DNA from: Protopterus annectens
Taxonomy: Eukaryota > Chordata > Ceratodontiformes > Protopteridae
Length of the DNA stretch: 64,000 bases
Assembly: GCF_019279795.1 (NCBI RefSeq)
Contig: NC_056725.1
Span: 1,611,067,094-1,611,131,093, forward strand
Reading direction: 5' to 3'
Shown: one piece after another, positions 11,460 to 22,545 of the stretch
Layout: each line of letters starts with the position of its first letter
Position numbering within the stretch: position 1 is the stretch's first letter
Translations under genes and position numbers: made by a program
Notes under the pieces: model-generated
What the model was told of the DNA's origin: nothing
The model's input: the letters and a program-made list of their open reading frames with translations, nothing else
Databases searched by the model: none

Positions 11460-12770
11460 AAACAGAGGATAACCATATCTTACTCTCTAGCCATGGTAAC
11501 CTCAGACATAGCCCTTAAGCACAATCTGTAGGCATCTTATTTACCATCAGAGTAAAATAATATGGTAGATAAGTGTAGCAGGATAAGGACAGATCCTCAC
11601 CAATGCAGTTTGAATAAGGGAATCCTCCAGGTACTGAGTCAGCTGTGGGGAACTCCTCCATTTTATCTTTTTGCCTCCCCTCAAGAACAATCTGTTTGAA
11701 AAGTTTTGTTCAGGAACTCCATTCATGAAAGCCTAAAAGCCACATTTTGTTTCTTATCCTTACACAGGAATGTTCCTTTGTACTTTAACACCCTATCAAG
11801 GGTCATCCTGAAGATTCAGAAAAACTCTCCAAATAAATTGAAGTGACTCTCTTCTGGCCCAGGGGTTATTACCACAAGCCTCCTCATAGACTGATCCTAG
11901 TCACACAGGACAAAGGTTGTTTGATATATCCTGACCCTAAACAACTACCGCTAACTGCCTCAGTGATAGAATCTTAATAACTTTTAAATACCAATTTTCT
12001 GAGGATGTGCAGCAAGTAATAAAGGAGGCAAGAAAACCCTTTACTGGGAATTAGTAAATGGAAAAGATTTTCTAGTTGTTGCCATCGCAGGAAACAACAC
12101 ACTTTCAGGGCTAGCATTTCTGTGGCTCTACATCTTAAGAATGATTTGTTATTGTCTGCTTGTCTTTCTCCACCATCAAGGTTCAATTGTCATGCTTTTA
12201 AGAATGCCTGTCCATGGACCCCATTAAAATTCAGTCTCATACGAAAACATTTTTGAATGGGGTGCTACATACCAAGTTTCATAGAAAACAGGTGTCTCCT
12301 CCTTGGGTTATTAATTTTGCGTTGGTATAACTAACGCTTGCTCCAGTTAAACTAGCTCATCCCGTTGATGTGATTATCTTAACATGGAACGCAGTCTTAC
12401 TGATTGCTGTGATCTCTACAAGAACAGTATCTAACTTGCAAGCTCTTATGGTGGTTTAACCTTATCTCATTTTCCCCAAAGATAGGATATTCTGAAGAAC
12501 GGATCCTTCATGTATGGCTAAAAAGGTATCCAAGTTAACTTTAAACCACGATATCCATCTCTGTGTCTTCTTTCCAGAAACTACACATGATGGAGAAAGG
12601 TCCTATCTTGACAGAAACAATATTTTGTTAACTCTGATCATGTTTTTAATTCCTGTGAAGGTAAAAATAAAGGGCTACCTGTTTCAAAGCAGACTATTTC
12701 CAAATGATTGCCTCATGCTATTACCTTTTGTTATGCCCACCCCAACAAGGAAATTCCAGGCAGGATAATT
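11460..12770 (+). pseudogene. DIRS A RNase H and tyrosine-recombinase remnants
   Basis: About 11640-11950 aligns by eye with copy B 45300-45600 (TTATTACCACAAGCCTCCTC against ATTATCACAAGCTTCCTCAA), the RNase H/linker part. Around 12375-12450 the stretch TGGAACGCAGTCTTACTGATTGCTG leads to ACAAGAACAGTATCTAACTTGCAAGC, matching the recombinase core (W.AVLLIA..SARTVS.LQAL) seen more clearly in copy B at 46052-46115. Stops are frequent and no long frame remains. In intact elements the recombinase inserts a circular DNA copy without target duplication. Confidence 0.65.
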
Positions 12771-12984
12771 CTACCATGGTTTTGGATTTATCTGTGGCTT
12801 TTTTGTAAATGGGTGAACTACAGCAGTATTCTAGAAAGAGCAACTTCATCCTCTGTACATATTTTACAAAGCAGTATAAACTAGATTCCTTCTCTATGTC
12901 TAGGGCAGGCTTTTCTTGGACCATTTTCCATGGTCCCCTGGAACCTCATCCTTCCTCCTCCCTGTGAGCCTAGGCTATGCTAAT

Positions 12985-13035
12985 CTACCTGTATAGATAA
13001 GGCTACTGGAGCAATGATCGATATGATGAGCATAG
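12985..13035 (+). repeat. Candidate internal complementary region of DIRS A
   Basis: CTGTATAGATAAGGCTACTG followed by GAGCAATGATCG resembles the outer end of the right terminal repeat (TATAGCTATGGCTACTGCAG, then CAGTGATTATTA, 13357-13390). DIRS elements carry such an internal region matching the outer ends of the inverted repeats. It serves as the template for circularisation. Confidence 0.6.
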
Positions 13036-13194
13036 TGCAGATGGGTAAGCAAACTTACCATAACAGTGGATCTTCAAATAATCACTGCTGCAGTTACCAT
13101 TCCCTTCCCACCCCCCTTAGTCTGGTATGGTTTTATTGCCAAGATGAGGTCATTTGTGTTCATTTTTCTAAGATTAACATTTTCACTGCTTTAG

Positions 13195-13388
13195 TCTCCC
13201 TCACTCTCTGTTGGCATGAAAACTATGAAGGGCTTGGCACCTAAACTACTCTTTTTTTTTCAGTTTATGTTGAGCTAATTAACAGTTTGGGCATGCTGAA
13301 GGTGCCCTTAAGCTTTTGAAGATTGCCATCTATTATATCCATGGCATGATATAACCTATATAGCTATGGCTACTGCAGCAGTGATTAT
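13195..13388 (+). repeat. Right inverted terminal repeat of DIRS A
   Basis: Inverted partner of 7273-7465. It contains GAAGGGCTTGGCACC, GAAGGTGCCCTTAAGC and GCTATGGCTACTGCAGCAG. Confidence 0.75.
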
Positions 13389-14835
13389 TAAATATCTACT
13401 GTTATTTTTATTTGCATAAGACACAACTGAAATTTCTTAATATATCCAATCTGAACCAAAATGAAAAAAGACTGGCCTGCATCCAGTGTTCATCTGGACC
13501 ACTGTACCTTTCCTCACTGATCATCCAAACAGAGCTGATAGGAATGCGTGACTAGACCTTCCATTCTAATGCTAAGCTGCCTCATTTTTTATCCATAATA
13601 TAGTATGATCCTTTAGGAGGCTGCAAGTATGGAGTACTATATGATTATATCCAATTTTTAGTTTATTTACATTGTTTTTGTCTTTTTATTTTCATTTTTT
13701 TTCAGTGTTATATTAATGACATTATTCCAAGAGTTATAAATGCAAATCCTGCAATCCTTTCTGAGAGTCACAAATTATGAATTATGTCAGGGGATGGAAA
13801 CTTGTTTTCTTATTTTGGTTAAGGAAAAATAGCTCTGTGCTTAATTTAAAGACCTCTGAGAAAAGACTGAGAAATTATACCTGAATTTCCAGCTTATATA
13901 CTTAGATATATGTTCTTCTTTTTTATATTTGTATGTGTGTGCTTTCTTTAAAGAAAGGAAGAATCGTTCATAGTTTTCTTAACTAGTCTGTAAAAATCAC
14001 TTTCCTCTCAAGTCATCTACCAATTCTTTGTTGTATTTTTAAGCTAAGTGGCTATTGAACTCTCTACATCTTAAATAAATTTACTTGCAAAAGCCCTCCT
14101 ATTCACTAACTTCCTTGCATCCACCAGTAATCACTATACAGTCATATTATTAATTCTCACATCTTAAACAGCTTAAATATAAGTAACCATCCCATTCACA
14201 TCTTCACAATCACTATTTTTTACTGCAGTAAACACAACTTTGAAGGGTTTTCCAGCTTACTTAAACAATTTCTGTTTAATACCAGTACCTGCCATCATTG
14301 TCTTTCAAAGTAGCTGTAAACAGATAAAACAGACAGTGCACATTTTTTAAATTATTGCACAATGTATTACTTTAGCAATCTTATTACAAATCTTGTTGAT
14401 TTAGTTACCTTTGATATAAGTAAAACTTGGTTTTGGCTACTGGTGCACATTTTTCTAAATCATGTGTTAACATAGGCAGGTTATTTAATTAGAGATGCTC
14501 TAAAGGCTCTTTAAGAGCTTATTTTCAAGAATTTTTTTTGAAGAATTTATCTCAGGAAGTTTAAGAATTGGATCTCTACTGAAATGTTGCCACCTGAAAT
14601 GCCAAATGCCGACAAGCTAAACAAAAAGACAAGACCCAAAACAAAGTGGATATTCTCCTTAAAATTTCTTTTTGTGGATGGGGCAATCCTTCCACTACAC
14701 CTCCATGTGAGGGGCAAGTGTCTTACACTCCCCAAATATATATACAATTATACCAATTCTGAGATTGCTATTCCTCTGAGAAAAGGGAATATTCTGAGAA
14801 GTGGCATATCAGACTTAGTATATGTAAGTCCATTC
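13389..14835. other. Unannotated intronic DNA
   Basis: AT-rich. No retroelement or exon motif recognised. The 14584-14934 frame has no family resemblance I know and overlaps one of the direct repeats at 14836-14905. Confidence 0.5.
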
Positions 14836-14905
14836 TTTTGGGCCATTTGGGGTCTTACTATAGCTGGTCCTGACATTTCAAATGGTTATTCCCTTTTTAA
14901 TTTCT
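14836..14905 (+). repeat. Direct repeat flanking the R2/R4-like LINE (left copy)
   Basis: TTCTTTTGGGCCATTTGGGG, then ACTATAGCTGGTCCTGACAT and TTCAAATGGTTATT recur in the same orientation at 19613-19690 with small differences and an insertion of about 15 bp. The two copies lie about 4.8 kb apart, around the minus-strand LINE. Confidence 0.7.
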
Positions 14906-14959
14906 CCAAGTCTTTTTGGTTTCTAATACCATAATGGGAATGGACCCCATTCCTAAGTC

Positions 14960-17900
14960 AAAGTACGATTTAAGTTCATGAAATTAGTATTGGTTCCATG
15001 TTTGATGTCAGCCAGAAGTGCTCTTCGCAGCACCTGCAATGTGCCCAATAATGACTTCTTCTGCAATTTGTATGGAGTTATATGTATTGGCAACATATCT
15101 AAATACGATTACAGATTTTTTTTATAAGACCTGTTGCTCCTACTGGTATTGGAACTGTCTGGGTATCTTTCTTCAACATTGCTTTCATTTCTACCTGCAA
15201 ATTCTGATATTTTATGACTTTGTGTCTCTCTCTATGCAAGATACTGCAGTCAATGGGTATGGCAACTTCAGTGATTAATACTCATTTTGTCTTCTTTTCT
15301 TTGATCATTATATCCAGTTTTCTAGCATCTATCTTTTGAACTGTTGAAAAAGGGTGATCCCATGTGATATAGACCATCATTTTCTATGATGCTTTGTGGC
15401 TCATGTTTCCAATGTTTTTCAGCCCCTTCAATACCATGATGTTTGCACAATTCCCAGTGTACCAGTCTTGCCACATTATTATGCCTTTCAGTATGCAGTC
15501 CTCCTACCATTAGTATGTCACAACCGGCAATGAGGTGTGCAACTGTTTCCAATTATTTTGGGCTACCAATATTAACCTTTTATCTCTTGATTTGAATTTG
15601 CCTCTCCCTAACCATTCCTGTGTTCATTCCTGAGCAGCATGAGGTTCTTCCAGAAGTTTTCTATACCTGCAACTATATTTATGCATTTTCTACATTTCTT
15701 GCCTTCTCATCTGGTCCTTCACCTTGTATTCTTTCTTTTGTTTTTTTGGCACATTCAGTTGCTGCCTGATATTTCTACTTCTGGTTTGATTTCCATTCCT
15801 GCTTGACACCGATATGCTTCTGCTAGATTAAGCAGGGAAGTCATCTTACATTTATTCCCCTCTTGTTTCAAAACTTTCACTACATTTGGGTCTTATGAGA
15901 TCAACAGATATTGTGCAGTCCCTCGATTGCAGATCTACATATGTAATCAATTTCAAGGAGGCCTATCCCTCTTTTGGAACCAGGAATATATAATCTTGGT
16001 GTGCACTGATTTTTTTTATAAATCATTTGGTGAGCATGAAGCATCCTTCTTGTTTTGCTGTCTAAATTATCCAGCAAGTTTTGAAGCCAGTCAATCACTC
16101 CAAAACTGTAAGTTAGGACAGGAAGAGCAAATTAGATTATAGCTTGAATTTTGTTCCAAGTTGTCAATGCTGTTTTCAAAATTAATTTAAGTCTTCTAAA
16201 GTATTCCTTACTAAGTTTTATTTGCATCTGTTCATGTTTTATTGTTGATTATTCAACCCCCAAATATTTATACACTCCCTCTTGCTCAAATTCTTTTATA
16301 TCACATTCTTGTCCCAAACTCATGTTTTCTTGGTGCCACAGTTTTCCTGCTTTAAAGGTTGCTTTTGCACATTTAGTAAGACCAAATGACATTTTTATAT
16401 CATCTGAAAAAGTTTTGACAACTTGCAGTTGCACTTTCAGTTCCTCATCTGATGAGCTATACAGTTTTAAATCATCGACTCTTGTTTTCTAGGAGCCAAA
16501 TTATAGCCATGGCCGAAGCTGTTAAGTAGACAGCTTAAAGGGTTAAGAACAAGACAAACTAGCAGTAGTAACACAGAATTACCCTGGAAAATCCTCCTTT
16601 TAATTTTTATCCCTGGGATAATAAGTTGTCCTTTATCATGGCTTAATTGCAAAGTGGTCTGCCACTGTTTTGTGGTAACTGTCATATAGTCGATCCTTTG
16701 CTCCATATGATTTCTTTTATCGTCTTTTTCTTCTATTGCCATAATTGAGTTTTTTTCTAAATGACTATAAACTCTGTCAGCATCAATTCCAGTGTATAGT
16801 TTATGCATTGTTGGAAGACAAATAATTGGTATATAATTTTTAAGGTAGCTGCAGGTTCACTCTTAACTATGAACATTGTTTTTCCTGTTGTTAGCCAGGT
16901 TGCTGTCTGTTTGGGGTGATATATAAATAGTTCTTACTCATGGCTAAATCTTTGGGCAAAGATGTTAATACTATCGATTTATCATTTTTGTTATGTTCCA
17001 CAGGATCTTCATAAATACTTCTCCAAAATATATATCTATTTCTCTTTTTTATAGTGGTCTTTCGATTCTTTTTACCTTGCTTCCCAATTCTCTATAAAAC
17101 TTTTGGGTCATCAATAAATTGCTTATTTTGTACTTTTCCTTTATATTTATCTGTATAGCTTCTAAGTTTTACCTCCTGTGCATGATAGATCCTGATCTGT
17201 TCTAATTCTTCACATTGCTTTTATCACGTCTAGCTATCTGAGTATTTTTGTTGATCTATTCCCTTTTCTATATTCTTCTAACAATGACACTTCATGTCTT
17301 AACTGCATTAAAGTTTTCTCTATTCAATACTTCCATGATGGTATTGAATTTCTCCCCTTCCTTTCCCTCACTACCCTGTGTTCTTGTGGTAGAACTTTAT
17401 CAGTTATTAATTTAGCTGCACAATAATATATCCTGTTTACTTCTGTTATATCACATGGATCTCTATGGGCAGTCCTAATTACTGTGTTCATTTGTTTTAT
17501 CAAACTTCTGACTTTTTGGGTTTTATTGACCTTCTGCCATCTAAACTATTTTCTATGGAAGCTACGGTGGTGCAGCGGTAGCGTTGTTGCCTCACAGCAA
17601 GAGGTTCTCCAGTTCGATTCTCGTCTGGACCGCCTACTGTGTGGAGTCTGCATGCCCTCCCCGTGGTCGAGTGGCATTCAAAAGACATGCATGAATGGGC
17701 GTGCCTTCGTTGAAGGTTGGGCATCAGGCTGGTACCTCGGCATCGTAAAAATCTACTGCCAATCATTAGCAGACCGGAGTTCCGCTGTGGTGACCCCTAA
17801 CCAGGAAAAGCCGAAAGAAGAACAAACATTGATCTTCTGCCGTCTATTTCTTTCATTGATCTTAATGTGTCTACCTATCTCTATTAAGTCAAGCAACTCT

Positions 17901-19430
17901 TCTCTTAGCTCATTTTCTTCTAAACTGAGGGCACATTCCTTGTTTTCCAGTTCCTGCAGGCATTCTATCGAAAATTCTATAGCATCTTCCTGTGACACAT
18001 TCTCTTCAATTTCATCCTATGCCGTCCGTTGCTCTGTCATATGGGAAGTCACTGGCCTATCACTCCTTAACATTGACTGTGTCAGAGTTTCCACAATTTC
18101 CTGTTGCTTCCCTTGCTGTCCATCTTCAAGTGAACATTCATCCTGGTTTCCTGTGGAAGGCTCCAAATCATCTTCATATGGCGCCTGACCAATTGCTTTC
18201 TGTTCCCTTGCTTTCCCCTTAATTTGGATATGCATTACTTTATCCTGTTGTGGTGCTTCCTGAATTAGATTTTCGACACTAAATCCTTCACTTTGCAGGC
18301 CCTCCATAATCTCAGTTTCTATTTCTTTAACTTCTCCTTTACTAATGTCCTTTTCTACTTTTCCCCTTTGTCTTCTTAGTTTTTGTATTGTAAAGTTTTC
18401 CATGTCTGGATTCCTTTGCCTGTATTTCTCTTAAAATATCTTTGGTGCTGCTGTTTTTGTATTGATTAGTTTTGCTTTCTCCTTTACATAATTATTACAC
18501 CACATTAAATCTCTTTTCTTTCCCATGTCCATATTTCTTCTTCAGAAATCTGCTGATCTTCTTGTTTCTCTTTACTTCGGGGCCTCACTCTATCATGCTG
18601 TGATGTAACCTGCATTAGACCTTCTACACCAAATCCTTCGCTTTGCAGCCACTTCATAATTTCAACTTCTATTTTAAATTCTATTTTACTAATCTTCTTT
18701 TCTACATTCCCTCTTTGTGATATTATTTTTTTATTGTAAATTTATTTTCCATATCTGGATGCCTTTGCCTGTATTTTTCTTCCAATATCTTTGGGGCTGC
18801 CTTCTTTATATTGATTAAATTGGCTTTCAACTTTGCAAAAATATTGCACCATATCAAATCTCTCTTTCTTTTCCATGTCCATATTTCTTTTTTATACTTT
18901 TCAAAAATCTCTAGATTTTCTTGTTTATATTATCACACTTTTTAGATGCTTCTTTTTCCAAGCAGTTCAAAGTTTCTTGGTCTGTACACTGTTTTCACAA
19001 ATCCGTTGGATTAATGAATGCAGATTTTTATTTGAGGCTTCTGACAGTTCTTCTTGTGGAAGTATTTTTCTTTCCTCTACTTCTCTGTTAATCTTTTTGT
19101 ATATTTTGTGTCTGGAAATTCTGGGCTTTTTGCATAATAATAACAATAATTAATTCTTTTTTTTCCTGAATAGTCCACACTATCGTCTTTATGGCTCTTC
19201 TTTGGCCTATCAGTCTTTGTGATTTTTGTGCACTGCTATTTGCTTCTACAATGGGAGGGGGGGCATCCTCCCCCTGGGCCTGGCCTGGACACATTGTAGG
19301 AATGTTTCTGTATTTTGAGGATTCTACACTGTCATTTTTTCCTGTCCTGGCATTAGCGCCTACCAGGATCGGGAACTTTTTATGCTGGATCTTGTACACC
19401 CAGCTATCATTTTTTTAAATGTTGATCTAC
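14960..19430 (-). pseudogene. LINE with restriction-like endonuclease (R2/R4 type), degenerate
   Basis: Read on the minus strand from 19430. The N-terminal region is charged and Gln/Glu-rich (18403-18017) with no domain I recognise. RT follows: TTLQLSHDKGQLIIPGIKIK and RRIFQGNSVLLL (16640-16560), then after a frameshift VDDLKLYSSSDEELKVQL (about 16480), TFSDDIKMSFGLTKCAKA, and YKYLGVE. Next come RRMLHAHQMIYKKNQCTPRL and YIPGSKRGIGLLEIDYICRS (16040-15930). The C-terminal part has ETVAHLIAGCDIL, ERHNNVARLVHWELCKHHGI (15550-15450), LDIMIKEKKTK, EVAIPID and KYQNLQVEMKAM, the PD-(D/E)xK-type endonuclease layout in which RPDI has become KLDI. Stops and frameshifts make it non-functional. The exact clade is inferred from layout. 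A SINE is nested at 17557-17825. Confidence 0.72.
17557..17825 (+). mobile_element. tRNA-derived SINE with RTE-like 3' tail
   Basis: The head GGTGGTGCAGCGGTAGCG (A-box-like) and GTTCTCCAGTTCGATTCT (B-box-like) resembles a tRNA gene and its RNA polymerase III promoter. The body contains GTGGAGTCTGCATGCCCTCC. The tail CGCTGTGGTGACCCCTAACC, then AGGAAAAGCCGAAAGAAG, matches the 3' end of the RTE LINE at 9316. Imperfect flanking duplications (CTTCTGCCATCT at 17531, CTTCTGCCGTCT at 17834) lie in the surrounding LINE. It therefore inserted after that LINE. Confidence 0.88.
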
Positions 19431-19924
19431 TTCTGTCCATGATATATGCTCTATAAATATTGTCTATATATCAGTGTCACCTTAGTGAGATTTTGTGAAA
19501 AACAGGGTCCGCCTTGTGAAGGTACTCACCAAGACTTAAGGATGAATTCAGTTTCAGCAGTACCACTCTCCTTTCCTTGCTGACTTATCATCTCTTCATT
19601 TGGACCCCAAATTCTTTGGGCCATTTAGTCTCCACATTTGGGGTTTTACTGTAGCTGGTTCTGAAATTTCAAATGGTTACTTTAAGAATTGTCTCATGCT
19701 AATGGAAAATGCACTGCTACTTGAAAAGACCATAAATATCTGTGAGAGGTACACAGAATAATAGGGTTACGTTCTTAGTAGCAGAACATTCTTGTGCAAA
19801 TTTAGGCATGTCTACTGCAATATTTATAGATGTATTGAAGAATGCATGCAAAAGAACCTCATTTGCACTTTAAGAAGTCATACATTTGAAGAATCAGGAG
19901 TATCATACACATAACACATTACAC
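19431..19924. other. Intronic DNA including the right copy of the direct repeat
   Basis: 19613-19690 repeats the phrase seen at 14836-14905 (TTCTTTGGGCCATTT, ACTGTAGCTGGTTCTGA, TTTCAAATGGTTACTT). Otherwise no recognisable content. Confidence 0.6.
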
Positions 19925-20468
19925 AATCCTCCCAAAGTCTAGAATAACAACTGGAGAGGCTGAAAAAGTACCTCACAAAGAGGATACTAGGCATTAAACA
20001 CTTGTCCTATATGAACAGACTCAGAAAACTCCAACTATGTCTCATATCGCCTTCTTAAAAACGATCTCTGCTTGACTTACAATGCCGTGTCTGACCTAGC
20101 TCTGTTAGAAATGCTACATCTAATGAAATCCCAATCCCTCCACATTAAATGCTCCAGAGACCTCAACCTCATTACCACAATCAACAGAACAAGCTGGAGG
20201 GACAGGTTTATAACCCAGAGACTGCCCATGCTATGGAATAGACTTCCCATACATGTCAAGCGGAGCACCTCACTGGCCCTCTTCAACAGAAATCTTGATG
20301 AGTGGATGGGAAACAGAAAATTCACCCCATGGTTCGCTCCAGTGGCTCTAACAGACAGAGGCACTGGGAACTAAGGTCGGGTGGCACAATACCAAGGTAA
20401 TCCTATGGGCTAGGCTTGTAAAGGCTCCAGGGCCATTAGCCTAGTAAACACCTATGAACCTATGAACT
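19925..20468 (+). pseudogene. CR1-like LINE, 3' fragment
   Basis: The open stretch from 20072 encodes the C-terminal end of the polymerase protein: LHIKCSRDLNLITTINRTSW, DRFITQRLPMLWNRLPIHVK and NLDEWMGNRKFTPW. This nearly matches the C-terminus of the copy ending at 53545. The 3' untranslated part GGCTAGGCTTGTAAAGGCTC and GGGCCATTAGCCTAG ends in CCTATGAACCTATGAAC, an 8-bp tail of the kind found at CR1 3' ends. The copy is 5' truncated. Confidence 0.88.
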
Positions 20469-22285
20469 GCTTATACACAGTGACCATACAATGGCAATAG
20501 AGTCCATGATATCAAAGCATTTAAGGATAAAACTGAACCAAAGAGCTAAGACTCCATAAGGCATACATCACAACTAGTTAATCCAAAACATTCCAGTAAA
20601 TGGTTGACTTCATTTACTGTAAAAGAGGCATGTGCTTCTCTGGACTTTGAAAGCAGTCTAGGACAGTTTGATGCCTGTCTGCCTGGAGGCAAATTTAAGG
20701 ATTTAAAATGATTAAAGGTGAATATTGCATGAGCAATGTTCAAAATAGATTGAATAATCCAAGACAGTCCTCCAATAGGAATATAAATAATGATACAGGG
20801 GGTTTATGAGACATATTAGCTAAAATGAAAGAAACACAACTACATAATGAACTCAGGTTCTCACTCTTAGATATGTAAGAAGGGAACAAGGTTTATGGAC
20901 CATTCTAGCATCAAGGGAAAATACAGCTGCTTAATGAGGTCCTTCACAACATATCCATCTCGCACCTACTTATCAAGACAAAACTCAAACATTCAAACAG
21001 TGGCTAAGGATGGCATAGCATAAACAAAGGATTCATTGCCTGTAAGCCCTGGGTGAGATGCATAACCAGTCAAAGTGATTTGCACATGATCTAGGAGGAA
21101 ATATCAGTTTGGATGGAACAAAGATTAAAAGTGTTTCAATGTCATCCAAAGCTATTTGAAACTCAGTGCTGAGAAAAAATGTTAGATGTGTGCAGCAAAG
21201 AATAAGCATAGCAAATGGGTATTATAAGAAAACATCACGGGGGTGCAGAATGAGAAACCATAAGTAGAATAATGCTAAAGAGAAATGGTGAAAAGGTTAT
21301 CTTTAAGACAGCAACAAATTAATACGTTTGCAGAACTGAAATGCAGCTGGGCAATCACTTTGTTTTGTGTACAATGAGAAATGGGAGGAAAGAGAAAAAT
21401 GCAAAAAAACAAAAAACGTGCACAAAGGAATGAAGGGATAATGTGCCAAATTATTTAACAATGCATACGAGTCTGACTTTTTGTGGAATAAAAGCAGGGA
21501 TGGCACTCTCAACATAACTGAAATTGAATATTTATCAGTTGTTTCCTGAAAAACAATCTTTTGTTAGGACCCCCAAAACTAAGTTACAGCACATTTTCTT
21601 TTAATAAATTGAGAAATATATTCTATTCTTTACCTGTTATTTTAGTAGCTGTCATTTTATCAGACAGAAATGAGTTGTATTTTTATATATAGAGCATAAT
21701 ATATTTAATATGGTCTATGTGTATGCAGTTTAAACTGTGTGAGTTTAGTTAAATGAATATAATTGATTGCTGCTTGACAGTCATTTTGTGCATCATGGCT
21801 TGAACAGCAATAAACAAAGACTATTGGAAGGCCGTTTGTAGAACACAGTATACAGGCTTGGAGAGCCTGGAATATAAAACTACATACAAAATAGATGTTT
21901 GGAAGATTTATTAGAAAGATGAATACCTTCACAGTCCATTCAGCACCTCAGCTTTGTGAAACTACGCCACACGCCTCTTTTGTCCCATTTTAGCGCTGTG
22001 GCTCATCTCCTGTCTTTGTTTCCTGGTCTCCTGAAACAAAATGGTAATAATAATAGGTTTGCCATGCCTAACACCTATCTCTACTCTCTGCTCTCAATGC
22101 GCACCATTCCCCTGTCTAGTGAATTTAAGTATTACCCTTACTACATGTCTTGTATAAACTATCCACTTCCACAACTCGCTAGAACATTCCAAAGAGCATC
22201 ATTAGATTTGGCCGTATTAACCACAAGAGCATCATAAACACACTTCATTTTCAACAGAAAAGAATCTGCTGCCATCAAAAGAATG
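20469..22285. other. Unannotated intronic DNA
   Basis: No coding motif, RNA gene or mobile element recognised. Confidence 0.5.
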
Positions 22286-22303
22286 TTATTACTTTCACAA
22301 ACT
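22286..22303. repeat. 18-bp target site duplication, left copy
   Basis: TTATTACTTTCACAAACT occurs here and, identically, at 22528-22545, exactly flanking the SINE. Such perfect repeats are the footprint of LINE-type insertion. Confidence 0.95.
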
Positions 22304-22527
22304 TGTTTGTGTCTTTCGGCTTTTCCCGGTTAGGGGTCGCCACAGCAGAACTCCGGTCTGTTACTATTGGTAGTTGATTTTTACGTGCCATGTTACCAGC
22401 CTTGATGCACAACCTTCAATGAAGGTATGCCCATTCACGCATGTCAACACGCAGAAGACGCTCTAGCTGAGAATCGAACTGGACAGCATATTACTGTGAG
22501 GCGACAATGCTACCGCAGCACCACCAC
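22304..22527 (-). mobile_element. Full-length tRNA-derived SINE with RTE-like tail
   Basis: Reverse-oriented member of the family at 17557. From the right, the reverse complement reads GGTGGTGCTGCGGTAGCATT and TCGCCTCACAGTAA, then a B-box-like GTTCGATTCTC. At the left end it has GGCGACCCCTAACCGGGAAA, AGCCGAAAGACAC. It is 224 bp with an 18-bp perfect target duplication on both sides, so it is probably full-length and comparatively young. Confidence 0.92.
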
Positions 22528-22545
22528 TTATTACTTTCACAAACT

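Larger units (their letters stand above)
7273..13388 (+). mobile_element. DIRS-type tyrosine-recombinase retrotransposon, copy A
   Basis: About 6.1 kb, bounded by inverted terminal repeats. Left-end features (TACTGCAGAAGTAGC, then TTATATCCTGAT, later AAGCCCTTCAAAGCTTTCC) reappear reverse-complemented at 13195-13388. Inside, in DIRS order, are gag remnants, reverse transcriptase with an intact YLDD box, RNase H and linker, and a tyrosine-recombinase region, followed by an internal complementary region. An RTE LINE is nested at about 8165-9316. Every coding part has stops and frameshifts, so this is a dead copy. It shares layout and sequence with copy B at 35672-47045, in the same orientation as the host gene. 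Confidence 0.85.

Noticed and set aside
17575-17640. Functional tRNA gene
   Set aside because: A-box and B-box-like sequences are present, but the cloverleaf is degenerate and the segment is fused to a SINE body with an RTE tail.
17484-18188. 234-codon frame on the + strand
   Set aside because: It runs through a SINE and the antisense of the minus-strand LINE N-terminal region. The coherent reading is on the minus strand.
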